A stretch of 64,000 bases of DNA from NCBI RefSeq assembly GCF_030503875.2, contig NZ_CP129968.2, positions 1,948,001 through 2,012,000 of the forward strand, read 5' to 3'. The position numbers and the translations under genes are program-made. The stretch comes from Marivirga arenosa. Its GTDB lineage: Bacteria > Bacteroidota > Bacteroidia > Cytophagales > Cyclobacteriaceae. The notes beneath the pieces were generated by a model. That model was not told where the DNA came from. It made no database searches and saw nothing but the letters and a program-made list of their open reading frames with translations. Positions 8,713-18,283 of the stretch are shown here, piece by piece. How positions within the stretch are numbered: the first letter of the stretch is position 1; each line of letters starts with the position of its first letter.

Positions 8713-11243
8713 GCAGCGTTTTGATTTAGTTCTTTGATGTTTTTACTCTTGTCTTTATCTGGCAAGATATTAATATATTTTTGTATTATCTCATTATACC
8801 CTTGAATTATATTCATTAGGGTAACTTCTTCTATAATTAAAAACCGAGTATCTTCTTCACAATAAAAGAAAACATTATCGGCTAAAGTTTCATGATCAGA
8901 TAATCTAATGATGTCCCTTTTATTATATTCATAAAAATCAATTCCATTTTTAGAATAAGATATGGTTCCCGTTTCAATAATCCAATAACCTAAATTAGAT
9001 TCTTTTTGCAACGATATCTTGTGTTCTCCAGCTTTTAAAACACTGACTTTAAAATAAGTATGGAAATTAATAATTTCAGAAATTGATAACGAATTTAAAT
9101 AAGGAATGCTGATTAAGAATTTGATTTTATCCTCCAGCATTAAATTGTCAGCATTAATTTGCTTGGGGTTAGCAATATCGAGATTAGATCTAATTAAATA
9201 ATCAATTCGCTTGGACTCATCATCTACAAGTCTATCTAAAAATATAGTATAAAACTCTGGTAAGTTATTGTAAATATTAACAGCAGCCACTTCTTTCAAT
9301 AACCTATTCTTGTTTAAAAATTCTGCGGCTAATTCAAATGGAATATCTTCTTTATAGGTGTAATGCAAAATATTAAGGGCACAGGCTCTGGTCCAGCTAT
9401 TAATTTGATCGTATTCCTTTTTTAAAATATGCCAAATAAGTTCTTCCTCGGCTTCAAATTTAGGTTTTAGATTTATCCCTGGAAATTCATCTTGAAGAGC
9501 TTCTAATAATACTCTTTCATAGGGAGAAAAGATTGTTTTTAATTTATCTCTAACAGAAATGTTATCCTCAAACATAATATCTATCAAGAGATTAGTGGCA
9601 GCATGAAGTGATTTATCATGGCTTTTATAGCCATTAAATATTTTTTCAACTACCTCCCCATGATAATATAATTTCACAATATTGATAATAAGGTATATGG
9701 CTTCCTTATTCTCATTCTCAATTGCATTTCTTAAGGTTTTAAACTTTTCATTTTGAAGCTGTAGTTGATTAATGAGATAGTCATTACTTAAAATGCTTAA
9801 CACCAAATCATCAAATAGTCTTTTAAAATATCTTCTGTGATTTTCAGTAATTGGAATGTCATATTCTACAATTTTCTTCGCAGCTATCTTTCTTACATTA
9901 CTATCATTATCATTTAATGCAGAAAAAAGCAAATTATAATTACTATGGTTCTCTATTTGACAAATCAGATTAAAACATGAATCAACAAACAATAGATTAT
10001 CCTTTCTTTTAAAGTATTCGATTTCAAGATATTTGATTGATTTTTCTCCAATTTTTTTAAGAGCCATTTGTGCCCAATGGGTCAAATTAGGTTTTTCAAG
10101 ATGCTCAATTAATATTGAGATAATATTGATGTCATCATAATATCCCGCAACGATACAAGCCGGTTTTACTATAGCTATTCGGCTATCATTAAGTAATTTA
10201 ATAATTAAATTCTTATCATCTTTTGTGATCTGGTTTCTTATTATTCCTTTAATGATGCTTAAATCATTGGACTGTTCAATAAACTCAAATGGATTCTCAA
10301 CAAGTTCTATTTTTCTTCTCAGGTTTTTAAGATAAAAGTGAACATCAGAGAGAACCTTAAAGATTTTATCATCACTTGAGGTATTTGTAATAATAGCTTC
10401 TAAACTTTCTATTAGATCAATAGCTGAAAGTCTTTGTAGAGTTAATAGTAGACGTTTCTGGTTTTCATAATTAAGTTGATGAAAGTCGTCTTCTAATTGT
10501 ATTATTGTTTGATATGGATTTTCTTCAAAAATTAAAGAATTGTAACGATCTTCTGTTTCAATACTTTTTGCATCTGAATCAATTTTGAAGTAAAGAAAGA
10601 TCGATTTATGTATAAATCCATTTAAGAAAAACATGATTCCAGAAAAAATCATGAGAAAACCAGTAGGGAAATAAAGAGAGTATTCCAGTGATTTTGGAGT
10701 GTAATCGTAAGCTAAACCGAAAATAGCTACAGAAATTAAAATCACATATATCTCGTAATTTTTATAATTTGCTAAAGGCCTGCTTTGAATTATTTCAATA
10801 ATTGCTTTTTCATTATTTTTACTAAATGCATTCCAGAAATAAAAAGAAATTAGTAAACCTGACATGAATAGAATTGATCCAATAAGTCCAAACTCTATTT
10901 CAATTCCCCCTGCTTGTCTATTGAAATAAATTAATATAATTACAAGTAAAGAAAAAACTAGATTGAATATGTTAAATAGGTTAGCGAACAGATTTTGATG
11001 AATTTTTGAGCGTAAAAGCCAATATAAACTGTACCTAACTTTGCTATTTATAAAACTGATTAATACTAAAGATCCTAATGCTAATATATAGGCAAAATCA
11101 GGATCAAGAATACTATACGCACCGAATAAATAAATAAATGTAAGAGAACCAAAACACAATAAATTCAGGAAGTATATAATTGTACTATACCTTAGAATCT
11201 TACTTTTGTATAAGTTCTTGTATGTGTGCGTGTTTGAGTTCAT
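8709..11243 (-). CDS. Six-TM membrane protein with HEAT repeats and C-terminal cNMP-binding-like domain
   Basis: An 844-residue first gene of the operon. About six hydrophobic helices fill residues 18-215. A long alpha-helical repeat region follows (about 240-690) with HEAT-like pairs such as DSNVRKIAAKKI. The last part (about 715-815) has a beta-rich layout with VLKAGEHKI and YWIIETGTIS, which resembles a cyclic-nucleotide-binding (cNMP) fold with a poorly kept phosphate-binding cassette. The order TM-HEAT-cNMP recalls bacterial relatives of ATP/ADP translocases, but I see no transporter signature. It may sense or scaffold at the inner membrane. Its stop overlaps the phosphatase start, so both are likely co-translated. 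Confidence 0.65.
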   Translation of the reverse strand: MNSNTHTYKNLYKSKILRYSTIIYFLNLLCFGSLTFIYLFGAYSILDPDFAYILALGSLVLISFINSKVRYSLYWLLRSKIHQNLFANLFNIFNLVFSLLVIILIYFNRQAGGIEIEFGLIGSILFMSGLLISFYFWNAFSKNNEKAIIEIIQSRPLANYKNYEIYVILISVAIFGLAYDYTPKSLEYSLYFPTGFLMIFSGIMFFLNGFIHKSIFLYFKIDSDAKSIETEDRYNSLIFEENPYQTIIQLEDDFHQLNYENQKRLLLTLQRLSAIDLIESLEAIITNTSSDDKIFKVLSDVHFYLKNLRRKIELVENPFEFIEQSNDLSIIKGIIRNQITKDDKNLIIKLLNDSRIAIVKPACIVAGYYDDINIISILIEHLEKPNLTHWAQMALKKIGEKSIKYLEIEYFKRKDNLLFVDSCFNLICQIENHSNYNLLFSALNDNDSNVRKIAAKKIVEYDIPITENHRRYFKRLFDDLVLSILSNDYLINQLQLQNEKFKTLRNAIENENKEAIYLIINIVKLYYHGEVVEKIFNGYKSHDKSLHAATNLLIDIMFEDNISVRDKLKTIFSPYERVLLEALQDEFPGINLKPKFEAEEELIWHILKKEYDQINSWTRACALNILHYTYKEDIPFELAAEFLNKNRLLKEVAAVNIYNNLPEFYTIFLDRLVDDESKRIDYLIRSNLDIANPKQINADNLMLEDKIKFLISIPYLNSLSISEIINFHTYFKVSVLKAGEHKISLQKESNLGYWIIETGTISYSKNGIDFYEYNKRDIIRLSDHETLADNVFFYCEEDTRFLIIEEVTLMNIIQGYNEIIQKYINILPDKDKSKNIKELNQNAA

Positions 11244-11251
11244 ATTTTAAA

Positions 11252-11319
11252 TCTAAACTTAAATAATTGTTTAGACAACCTTTTCCTGATAATCGAAAGA
11301 AAAGTTTAATTAATCGAAA
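11252..11319. promoter_or_regulatory. Divergent control region with inverted repeat and 21-bp-phased direct repeats
   Basis: The 157-bp gap between the operon and the siaC-like gene holds a perfect inverted repeat TCTAAAC-N10-GTTTAGA (11252-11275). It also holds two copies of TAATCGAAA at 11290-11298 and 11311-11319, exactly 21 bp or two helical turns apart. Such spacing suits a dimeric regulator binding one face of the DNA. No clear TAnnTTTG promoter was found. A regulatory role is inferred. Confidence 0.4.
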
Positions 11320-11400
11320 TTTTATTACATGTGAAATTTTTTTTAGCGAAAAGATGAGGATAATCACTATTATTGTTAAATAATCAAAAATTACTTTTTA

Positions 11401-11790
11401 ATGAGTGTATTAGAAATTCCAGCTAAAGAGGCAGCTCCATACGTACGATTTGATGAAGAAAATGGTACTTTGCAAATAAAAGGCAAATCTTATGATGAAG
11501 ATGTTGTAATGCTTTACAGCATGCTTAGAAATAAGTTGAAAGCATTTGGAGGTAAAAGTCCTGATAAATTAGATGTTAATATTTACTTGAAATATTTTAA
11601 TACTTCTTCATCTAAATGTTTATTTGATTTATTATCTGATCTTAAAGATTTAGAAGATAATGGAACTAAACTATCTATAGTTTGGAACTTTGTTGAAGGA
11701 GATGATGAAATGGGAGAGGATATTGAAGATTTTAGAGATTCACTAGATATGGAATTTGAAGTAGTGCCCTTAGAAGATGATATGGCTTAA
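11401..11790 (+). CDS. siaC: SiaC-family (DUF1987) regulatory phosphoprotein
   Basis: A 129-residue acidic protein matching the SiaC/DUF1987 family in length and layout: IPAKEAAPYVRFDEENGTL near the start, the YLKYFNTSSSK core strand and helix, then a C-terminal strand (FEVVPLE). In Pseudomonas aeruginosa SiaC is phosphorylated on Thr68 by SiaB, dephosphorylated by the PP2C SiaA, and in the unphosphorylated form activates the diguanylate cyclase SiaD. Here Thr68 in FNTSSSK is also residue 68. No SiaB kinase or SiaD cyclase is adjacent; the likely phosphatase is the divergent SpoIIE protein. Function in this organism is inferred. Confidence 0.85.
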   Translation: MSVLEIPAKEAAPYVRFDEENGTLQIKGKSYDEDVVMLYSMLRNKLKAFGGKSPDKLDVNIYLKYFNTSSSKCLFDLLSDLKDLEDNGTKLSIVWNFVEGDDEMGEDIEDFRDSLDMEFEVVPLEDDMA

Positions 11791-11800
11791 TTAAAATTAT

Positions 11801-11850
11801 TTCAATAAAAAAGGGAGACTCACATCATTAAGTCTCCCTTTTTTATTGAA
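11801..11850. terminator. Bidirectional rho-independent terminator
   Basis: A perfect 20-bp inverted repeat (arms 11801-11820 and 11831-11850, 10-nt loop) with a GGGAGACT core and A/T-rich outer stems. It lies between the convergent siaC-like gene and the S41 protease gene and can serve both. Confidence 0.9.
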
Positions 11851-11910
11851 ATGTCTCCGTCCTGAAATAGCATTACATAAAAGTATCGCTATGAAAGAAA
11901 AATCAGAAAA

Positions 11911-13305
11911 TCAATTTTCTAACTCAATATCATAAATACCATATAATTTCTTTCGCTCTATACTACTCATAATATCTTTAGATGGTATTTCTTTTAACTG
12001 TTTTTGTCTACTCAGTTCATCGCTTCCTGCTAAATAAACTAAAGCTTCTTTCAAAAGCCTTTCATTTACATCTCCTAATTGAAGTTTAATCAATGAGTTA
12101 TCTTTCAATGCAATATCAGGATAAAACCCTAAATCATAATCTGATTGATTTAAACTGTTAAAGGATTTCGTAATAATAGGTTGCATTCCCCAATTGTTTT
12201 CATTGTTATTTTCTTCGTAAAAGGAAGTAGATCCCACATTTTTTCCTACTGTAGTATCACCTATAATGAAAATATCCATAAACGGATTTAATCCATTAAT
12301 TAATAATTCAGAGGCCGAGGCAGTTCTGGATGAGGTTATCACAGTTAGTTGAGGACTTTGTAATTGAGCCCCAATATTGGCAGCTTTGTTAACAAAGGTT
12401 CTATAGAGTGATTCTTCACCATATTCATCTATAAATGCTTGCTCTAGGCCCTCGTTATATTTTCTTTTCACAAAAATATCTTGATCCGAAACGTTAGATC
12501 CGATTAAACTGGCTAAATTAATTGTTGCTCTTTCAGCTCCACCACTATTATATCTTAGATCTATCACTAAATGATCTACAGATTCAGATTTAAATTTTTC
12601 AAAGATAACATCCATTTCAGAAGCATAAGCCGCACTATCATCGTCTGTTCCTACTGCAAAGAAATTATAAACATAATAAGCTATTTTTTTTCCATTGCGA
12701 GAATACACCGTGTCCATGAAGTTTGGATTTTCAGCAAATTGAATAGGAGTAATGCTTACATCGCCTTCAGTTAAAAATTCTTCTGAGTCAAAATCAAACC
12801 TTTTAATGGTAAGGCTATGGGTTTCTTTTAGTTCACCTAATAATGATGAATAATTATCTACTGTTAATATGCTACCATTAATATGTGTAAATAAGTCTCC
12901 TCTTCTCAGATTTACTGATTCCGCAGGAGAGTTTTCTTTGATATAGGCTATCTGTCCGACTACTCCATTTACCCTATCTGGATCGTTATAAAGAATATAC
13001 TCATATCCACCTTCCTTCGATATCCCTTGAAGAGAATTTAGCAATTCTTTAAAATTTGACTGAATCCAAGAGAATCGATCTTGGTTTGAAAGCAAACTAT
13101 AGAAAAAATCTTCAGGATTTTGCCCTTCAATATTTTTATTCGGAAGATCATCCGTCCAATAATAATAAAGGTTCAGATTATCGTAAATCCAATTGTTAAC
13201 ATATTCATTGGTTCCATTTTCGTATTCTATCGGCTCAGGATCATCCTTTTTACATGAAGAACTTATAAATAGAATTAACATTGACCAAATAGCAATTCTT
13301 TTCAT
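11911..13305 (-). CDS. S41-family C-terminal-processing peptidase, lipoprotein
   Basis: A 464-residue serine protease of the tail-specific (CtpA-like) family. The signal peptide ends in a lipobox (FISSSC, Cys18), so it is anchored in the envelope. An S41 N-terminal region contains YYYWTDDLP, and a PDZ domain (about 95-170) includes SPAESVNLRRGD. The protease core has DLRYNSGG and the nucleophile motif TASASELL (Ser about 331). The usual lysine partner would lie in DTTVGKNVGS. It probably cleaves misfolded or processed periplasmic proteins. It stands alone, 33 bp after the PhzF-like gene on the same strand, with the siaC terminator downstream. Confidence 0.9.
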   Translation of the reverse strand: MKRIAIWSMLILFISSSCKKDDPEPIEYENGTNEYVNNWIYDNLNLYYYWTDDLPNKNIEGQNPEDFFYSLLSNQDRFSWIQSNFKELLNSLQGISKEGGYEYILYNDPDRVNGVVGQIAYIKENSPAESVNLRRGDLFTHINGSILTVDNYSSLLGELKETHSLTIKRFDFDSEEFLTEGDVSITPIQFAENPNFMDTVYSRNGKKIAYYVYNFFAVGTDDDSAAYASEMDVIFEKFKSESVDHLVIDLRYNSGGAERATINLASLIGSNVSDQDIFVKRKYNEGLEQAFIDEYGEESLYRTFVNKAANIGAQLQSPQLTVITSSRTASASELLINGLNPFMDIFIIGDTTVGKNVGSTSFYEENNNENNWGMQPIITKSFNSLNQSDYDLGFYPDIALKDNSLIKLQLGDVNERLLKEALVYLAGSDELSRQKQLKEIPSKDIMSSIERKKLYGIYDIELEN

Positions 13306-13338
13306 ACTGTAGTAATTGGTTTTAGTTTAAAATAATAA

Positions 13339-14154
13339 TTAATGATGGTGAAAAGTTCCCTTTACTCTATAATAGGAATTAGCAACTAATTTAAAACCAT
13401 CTTTTTGATGGTGAGCATTAAAATAGCCACCTCTCGGACTTAATTGTCGCGATTCCAAATGTGATTTATTTAATCTATTAGCCCAATAGTCAACTAAAAC
13501 GGCTTGTGTAGAACCTGTAGCATGATCTTCTAATTGTAATACATGTGGCACTAATGTTCTACAAACAAAATCATCATTTTTAGATGATGTAGCCGTTACG
13601 GCATAACCAAATACATCTATTTCCTTTAATGCCTCAAAATCTGGCTTCATATTAGCAAGCTCTTCCTCACCTTCTAAAACTACAATATTTTTATTTTCAG
13701 TAGCATAATGTTCCACAATCTTTTTACCCAGGGCTGCTTCAAGGCCAGCCGGTGGTTCAGATTGAGAATCTCTATTTATATTTTGCATTTTTGTGTAATG
13801 CTGATTTTCCCCTTCAATACCTGATTCAATGACAGTGTTGTTTTTGATAAGTTTTAAACCATTTTGGGCGATTTCAGAAAATTCATTTGAAAGAAAAACG
13901 GTTGCCGCCATTGCACCATGACCACATAATCCTATTTCAGCATCTGGAGCAAACCATCTTATTCGAAATTCATTTTCTTTGCTGGTTTTCCATAAAAAGG
14001 TAGTCGCTGGTTGTTGTAATTCAGTAGCAATAGCCTGTAAATCATGATCGGATAAGTTATCATTTAATAAAATTACAGAGGATGGATTTCCTTTAGCTGA
14101 AATTTTATCATTTGAAAAAACATTAATTATTGCGAATGGAGATTCTGTTTTCAT
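13339..14154 (-). CDS. PhzF-family isomerase-like protein lacking the catalytic glutamate
   Basis: A 271-residue protein with the two-lobed diaminopimelate-epimerase-like PhzF fold. It has KGNPSSVIL near the N-terminus, RWFAPDAEIGLCGHG in the middle and EDHATGSTQA in the second lobe. In PhzF the catalytic acid is the Glu of the NLSES motif. The aligned stretch here is QQPATTF, with Ala50 in that place, while the second-lobe Asp is kept. The enzyme may therefore act differently or on another substrate. The true substrate of most PhzF relatives is unknown. It follows a small zinc-ribbon gene by 3 bp, so the two are likely one transcript. Confidence 0.85.
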   Translation of the reverse strand: MKTESPFAIINVFSNDKISAKGNPSSVILLNDNLSDHDLQAIATELQQPATTFLWKTSKENEFRIRWFAPDAEIGLCGHGAMAATVFLSNEFSEIAQNGLKLIKNNTVIESGIEGENQHYTKMQNINRDSQSEPPAGLEAALGKKIVEHYATENKNIVVLEGEEELANMKPDFEALKEIDVFGYAVTATSSKNDDFVCRTLVPHVLQLEDHATGSTQAVLVDYWANRLNKSHLESRQLSPRGGYFNAHHQKDGFKLVANSYYRVKGTFHHH

Positions 14155-14157
14155 AGT

Positions 14158-14316
14158 TTAAAGTAATATTACCAGTAGAAAAATTATAGCCAGAAGAATG
14201 GCGACCCACTGTAAGCTTTTCTGATAAGAAGACCTGGGAAATTCATAACTACAAATAGGACAAACTTTTTCTTCTTTATCAATCATCATAGCACAGGATG
14301 GACATTCTTTTTTCAT
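14158..14316 (-). CDS. Small zinc-ribbon membrane protein
   Basis: A 52-residue ORF starting MKKECPSCAMM. Two CxxC pairs (CPSC and CPIC) twelve residues apart form a zinc ribbon, and the last 17 residues (WVAILLAIIFLLVILL) form one membrane helix. It would hang a zinc finger on the cytoplasmic face of the inner membrane. It ends 3 bp before the PhzF-like gene on the same strand, which supports a real gene and a shared transcript. It is easily missed because of its size. The role is unknown. Confidence 0.75.
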   Translation of the reverse strand: MKKECPSCAMMIDKEEKVCPICSYEFPRSSYQKSLQWVAILLAIIFLLVILL

Positions 14317-14490
14317 AAAATACTGTTCTAACTTAAAATAAATTCATTGTGTAAATTAAATAACAATATAGATTGTTTAAAAATTAACTTACAGTTGTAT
14401 TTAAGTGATTTATTTTATAAATTGAGTCTTAACGGGTAGAGGTTTTAATCTCAACGTTATGATGAGGTAGGATTTTATGGTGAATAACCG

Positions 14491-14540
14491 CCATAATCAC
14501 CCCAAAGGCGAGCAATTACTCGCCTTTTGGTGTATTATGG
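14491..14540. terminator. Long imperfect hairpin, probable terminator
   Basis: Arms 14491-14512 and 14519-14540 pair over about 22 bp with few mismatches around a GGCGAG/CTCGCC core and a 6-nt loop. It lies directly downstream of the 72-residue lysine-rich gene on the minus strand. There is no long U tract, so termination efficiency is uncertain. Confidence 0.6.
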
Positions 14541-14548
14541 AGTATGTA

Positions 14549-14767
14549 TTATTCCTTATTTTCAGATTTTTTATCCTCTTTTTTAGGTTCTTCAGGGGGG
14601 CTATCTAATATATTACCGTATTCGTCAACATAGGCGATCATTGCATCTAAGCTACCTCCTTTTGACTGCTCTTTACGAAGCTCTTTCTTTTCTTGCTTCT
14701 CTTCTTTTTTCTTTAATTTCTTTTTTTCTTTTTGCTTTTTCATAAAGCTATTTTGTGATCTTGCCAT
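14549..14767 (-). CDS. Small highly charged Lys/Glu-rich conserved protein
   Basis: A 72-residue protein starting MARSQNSFMKKQ, followed by a dense Lys/Glu helix, then the non-repetitive segment GGSLDAMIAYVDEYGNI and a charged tail. The short folded motif AYVDEYGNI is what I recall from small Bacteroidota proteins found near cold-shock or RNA-binding genes, so an RNA-associated role is possible but unproven. No partner gene is adjacent here. The start is fixed by the ATG at the head of this motif, and a hairpin follows its stop. Confidence 0.7.
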   Translation of the reverse strand: MARSQNSFMKKQKEKKKLKKKEEKQEKKELRKEQSKGGSLDAMIAYVDEYGNILDSPPEEPKKEDKKSENKE

Positions 14768-15016
14768 AAAGTAGGGTTTAAATTAAAACATAAGACAAGT
14801 ATTTTACTTGAATGAAAGATCCCTCTTGTTAGAGGTACAAAGGAGGATAACCAAGGTAAGGTATCGTTTCAGATATATGCAAATGGTTAAACTTGCTTTG
14901 GAGATGGCAAAGTTACCAAAAAGCGATGAGAATAACTATTATTAAATTAATAGCTTTTTCTCCCTCATCTTTTAAAGATACTTTATAGATTTACCAAATA
15001 AGAAAACTTTACAAAT

Positions 15017-15646
15017 TTGAAAAGACCACAAACCTTAGAAGAAGAGTTAGCAAACAGCCTTACACATGGATTTGGAATTCTATTCAGTGTGGTGGCTATA
15101 TCCTTATTGATTACTTTTTCAGTATTAGAAGGAAGCGTACTTCATATTATCAGCAGTAGTTTTTTTGGTGGAGCATTTTTATTAATGTACACTTTTTCAA
15201 CTATTTATCATGCTATACAACACGAGAAATCAAAGGCAATCCTTAGGATCTTTGATCACATTAGTATTTATTTTTTAATTGCAGGTACCTATACTCCATT
15301 TTTAATTTTAGGAGTTGGAGGATTCACCGGTTGGTTAATGTTCGGAATAGTTTGGGGGATTGCCTTGATTGGAACAATATTTAAGATATTTTTCACCCAT
15401 CGGTTCCCTCGCTTATCACTTTTTCTGTATTTAGGAATGGGTTGGATAGCTGTGTTTATTGCGAAGCCGTTATTCTTAGAGTTATCTACTACGGTTTTAT
15501 CTTTATTGATTGGGGGAGGAGTGAGCTATACCTTGGGGACTATATTTTATACAAATCAAAAAATGCGTTATGCTCATGCTATTTGGCACGTATTTGTTTT
15601 AATAGGCACTATAACGCATTTCATTGCTGTTATGTATTTACTGTAA
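15017..15646 (+). CDS. Hemolysin III / PAQR-family membrane protein
   Basis: A 209-residue protein with seven hydrophobic helices. It opens with RPQTLEEELANSLTHG and carries the family histidines and aspartate in YHAIQHEK, FDHISIY and a C-terminal HAIWHVFVLIG. Members of this family (YqfA, hemolysin III) are probable zinc-dependent hydrolases related to adiponectin receptors; hemolytic activity is rarely demonstrated. The start is TTG: an in-frame stop lies 18 bp upstream at 14999 and no ATG fits. It converges on a TerB-like gene with only 2 bp between the stops. Confidence 0.88.
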   Translation: MKRPQTLEEELANSLTHGFGILFSVVAISLLITFSVLEGSVLHIISSSFFGGAFLLMYTFSTIYHAIQHEKSKAILRIFDHISIYFLIAGTYTPFLILGVGGFTGWLMFGIVWGIALIGTIFKIFFTHRFPRLSLFLYLGMGWIAVFIAKPLFLELSTTVLSLLIGGGVSYTLGTIFYTNQKMRYAHAIWHVFVLIGTITHFIAVMYLL

Positions 15647-15648
15647 TT

Positions 15649-16038
15649 CTAAAGGTCAGATTCTCTTATATTTAATAACTTCTTTACAGCATCTATAGCT
15701 TTGGTTTCCATGTCGTGGATAAAACCATCTGCCATAATTACCTCTTGTAAGTCATTCATTATTCTGTTAGCATTAATTTGACCTTTTTTATAGTGTAAAT
15801 AATTATGATAAATAATATGGTTAATGTCCGAATCCGAAAGTTCTTCGTATTCATCTTTCAGAGATACAAATTTAGATCTTAATTGATCCATGTCATCAAT
15901 GTCCGGAAAGTAATCTTCCATTTTAGCAAGGATAACTTCAATTTCTGATCCTTTTAGGCTGTAATCTGAACTCCCTACATGGATGAGTAGAAAGAGTATA
16001 AAGGTCTCGTAGTTTTTAAAAATATGATGCTTGTCCAT
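15649..16038 (-). CDS. TerB-like helical protein
   Basis: A 129-residue all-helical protein. The C-terminal half has VIMADGFIHDMETKAIDAVKKLL, the pattern of a TerB-type helical domain (an acidic DG segment followed by E and a hydrophobic helix). These domains occur in tellurite-resistance and stress-related proteins, but this copy is alone and no other ter genes are nearby. It could also be a general stress or membrane-associated protein. It ends 2 bp from the hemolysin III stop and starts downstream of the groL terminator. Confidence 0.6.
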   Translation of the reverse strand: MDKHHIFKNYETFILFLLIHVGSSDYSLKGSEIEVILAKMEDYFPDIDDMDQLRSKFVSLKDEYEELSDSDINHIIYHNYLHYKKGQINANRIMNDLQEVIMADGFIHDMETKAIDAVKKLLNIRESDL

Positions 16039-16080
16039 TTCTTAGTTATATTTTTGTAAAGCTAAGATTTTTTGATAAGA

Positions 16081-16116
16081 AAAAAATAAAAAGGCTTTGC
16101 CAATCGACAAAGCCTT
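16081..16116 (-). terminator. groL terminator
   Basis: A perfect 9-bp stem (16091-16099 with 16108-16116, 8-nt loop) followed on the minus strand by a long T-rich run (16081-16090). It lies 25 bp downstream of the groL stop. Confidence 0.85.
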
Positions 16117-16140
16117 ATTTTTCTTCTTTAAACTATGGGA

Positions 16141-17793
<1,653 letters not shown>

Positions 17794-17818
17794 TTAATTT
17801 TTTAGTTATTTTAATTTT

Positions 17819-18097
17819 TTAAATAGTACCGAAAATGTCAGAGTTTCTCATGATTAAATACTCTTTTCCTTCTAGAGTAAACTCTGTTCCAGAATATTTT
17901 CCGTATAATACAGAATCACCAACCTTAACGGTTACTGGAGCATCATCTTTTCCAGGTCCAACCGCTACAACTGTACCTTGCTGTGGTTTTTCCTTTGCAG
18001 TATCAGGAATGATGATACCAGATGCTGTTTTTTCTTCTACAGGAGCTGGCTCAACTAGAACCCTATCCTCATTTGGTTTGAATGATACGTTTGACAT
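17819..18097 (-). CDS. groS: Co-chaperonin GroES (Hsp10)
   Basis: A 92-residue heptameric lid of the GroEL chamber. It has the expected [12 protein letters not shown] start, the mobile loop region [12 protein letters not shown] and the [18 protein letters not shown] roof region (here [14 protein letters not shown]). It is first in the groSL operon. I looked for a CIRCE element (TTAGCACTC-N9-GAGTGCTAA) in the 186 bp upstream and did not find one, so HrcA control is not supported by this sequence. Confidence 0.98.
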   Translation of the reverse strand: MSNVSFKPNEDRVLVEPAPVEEKTASGIIIPDTAKEKPQQGTVVAVGPGKDDAPVTVKVGDSVLYGKYSGTEFTLEGKEYLIMRNSDIFGTI

Positions 18098-18283
18098 TTT
18101 TATTATAGTTTATGTTTTGATTTGTTTAAATCTGATCACATCATAGCATTTTATGTGCCATATATTATAGCGTGTCAAAATTGCAGTTTTTTACTCGAAG
18201 CTTGTCATGCACTGTAATGATTATTAAAGTTGATGAATTTTTGACAGATTTTTATTATTTTAATATGTCAGTATTAAGTATTA

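Noticed and set aside
18098..18283. CIRCE element or Escherichia coli-like promoter upstream of groS
   Set aside because: No TTAGCACTC-N9-GAGTGCTAA is present. A TTGACA-like box on the minus strand (18173-18178) has only a poor -10 match at 17 bp, and Bacteroidota use a different consensus.
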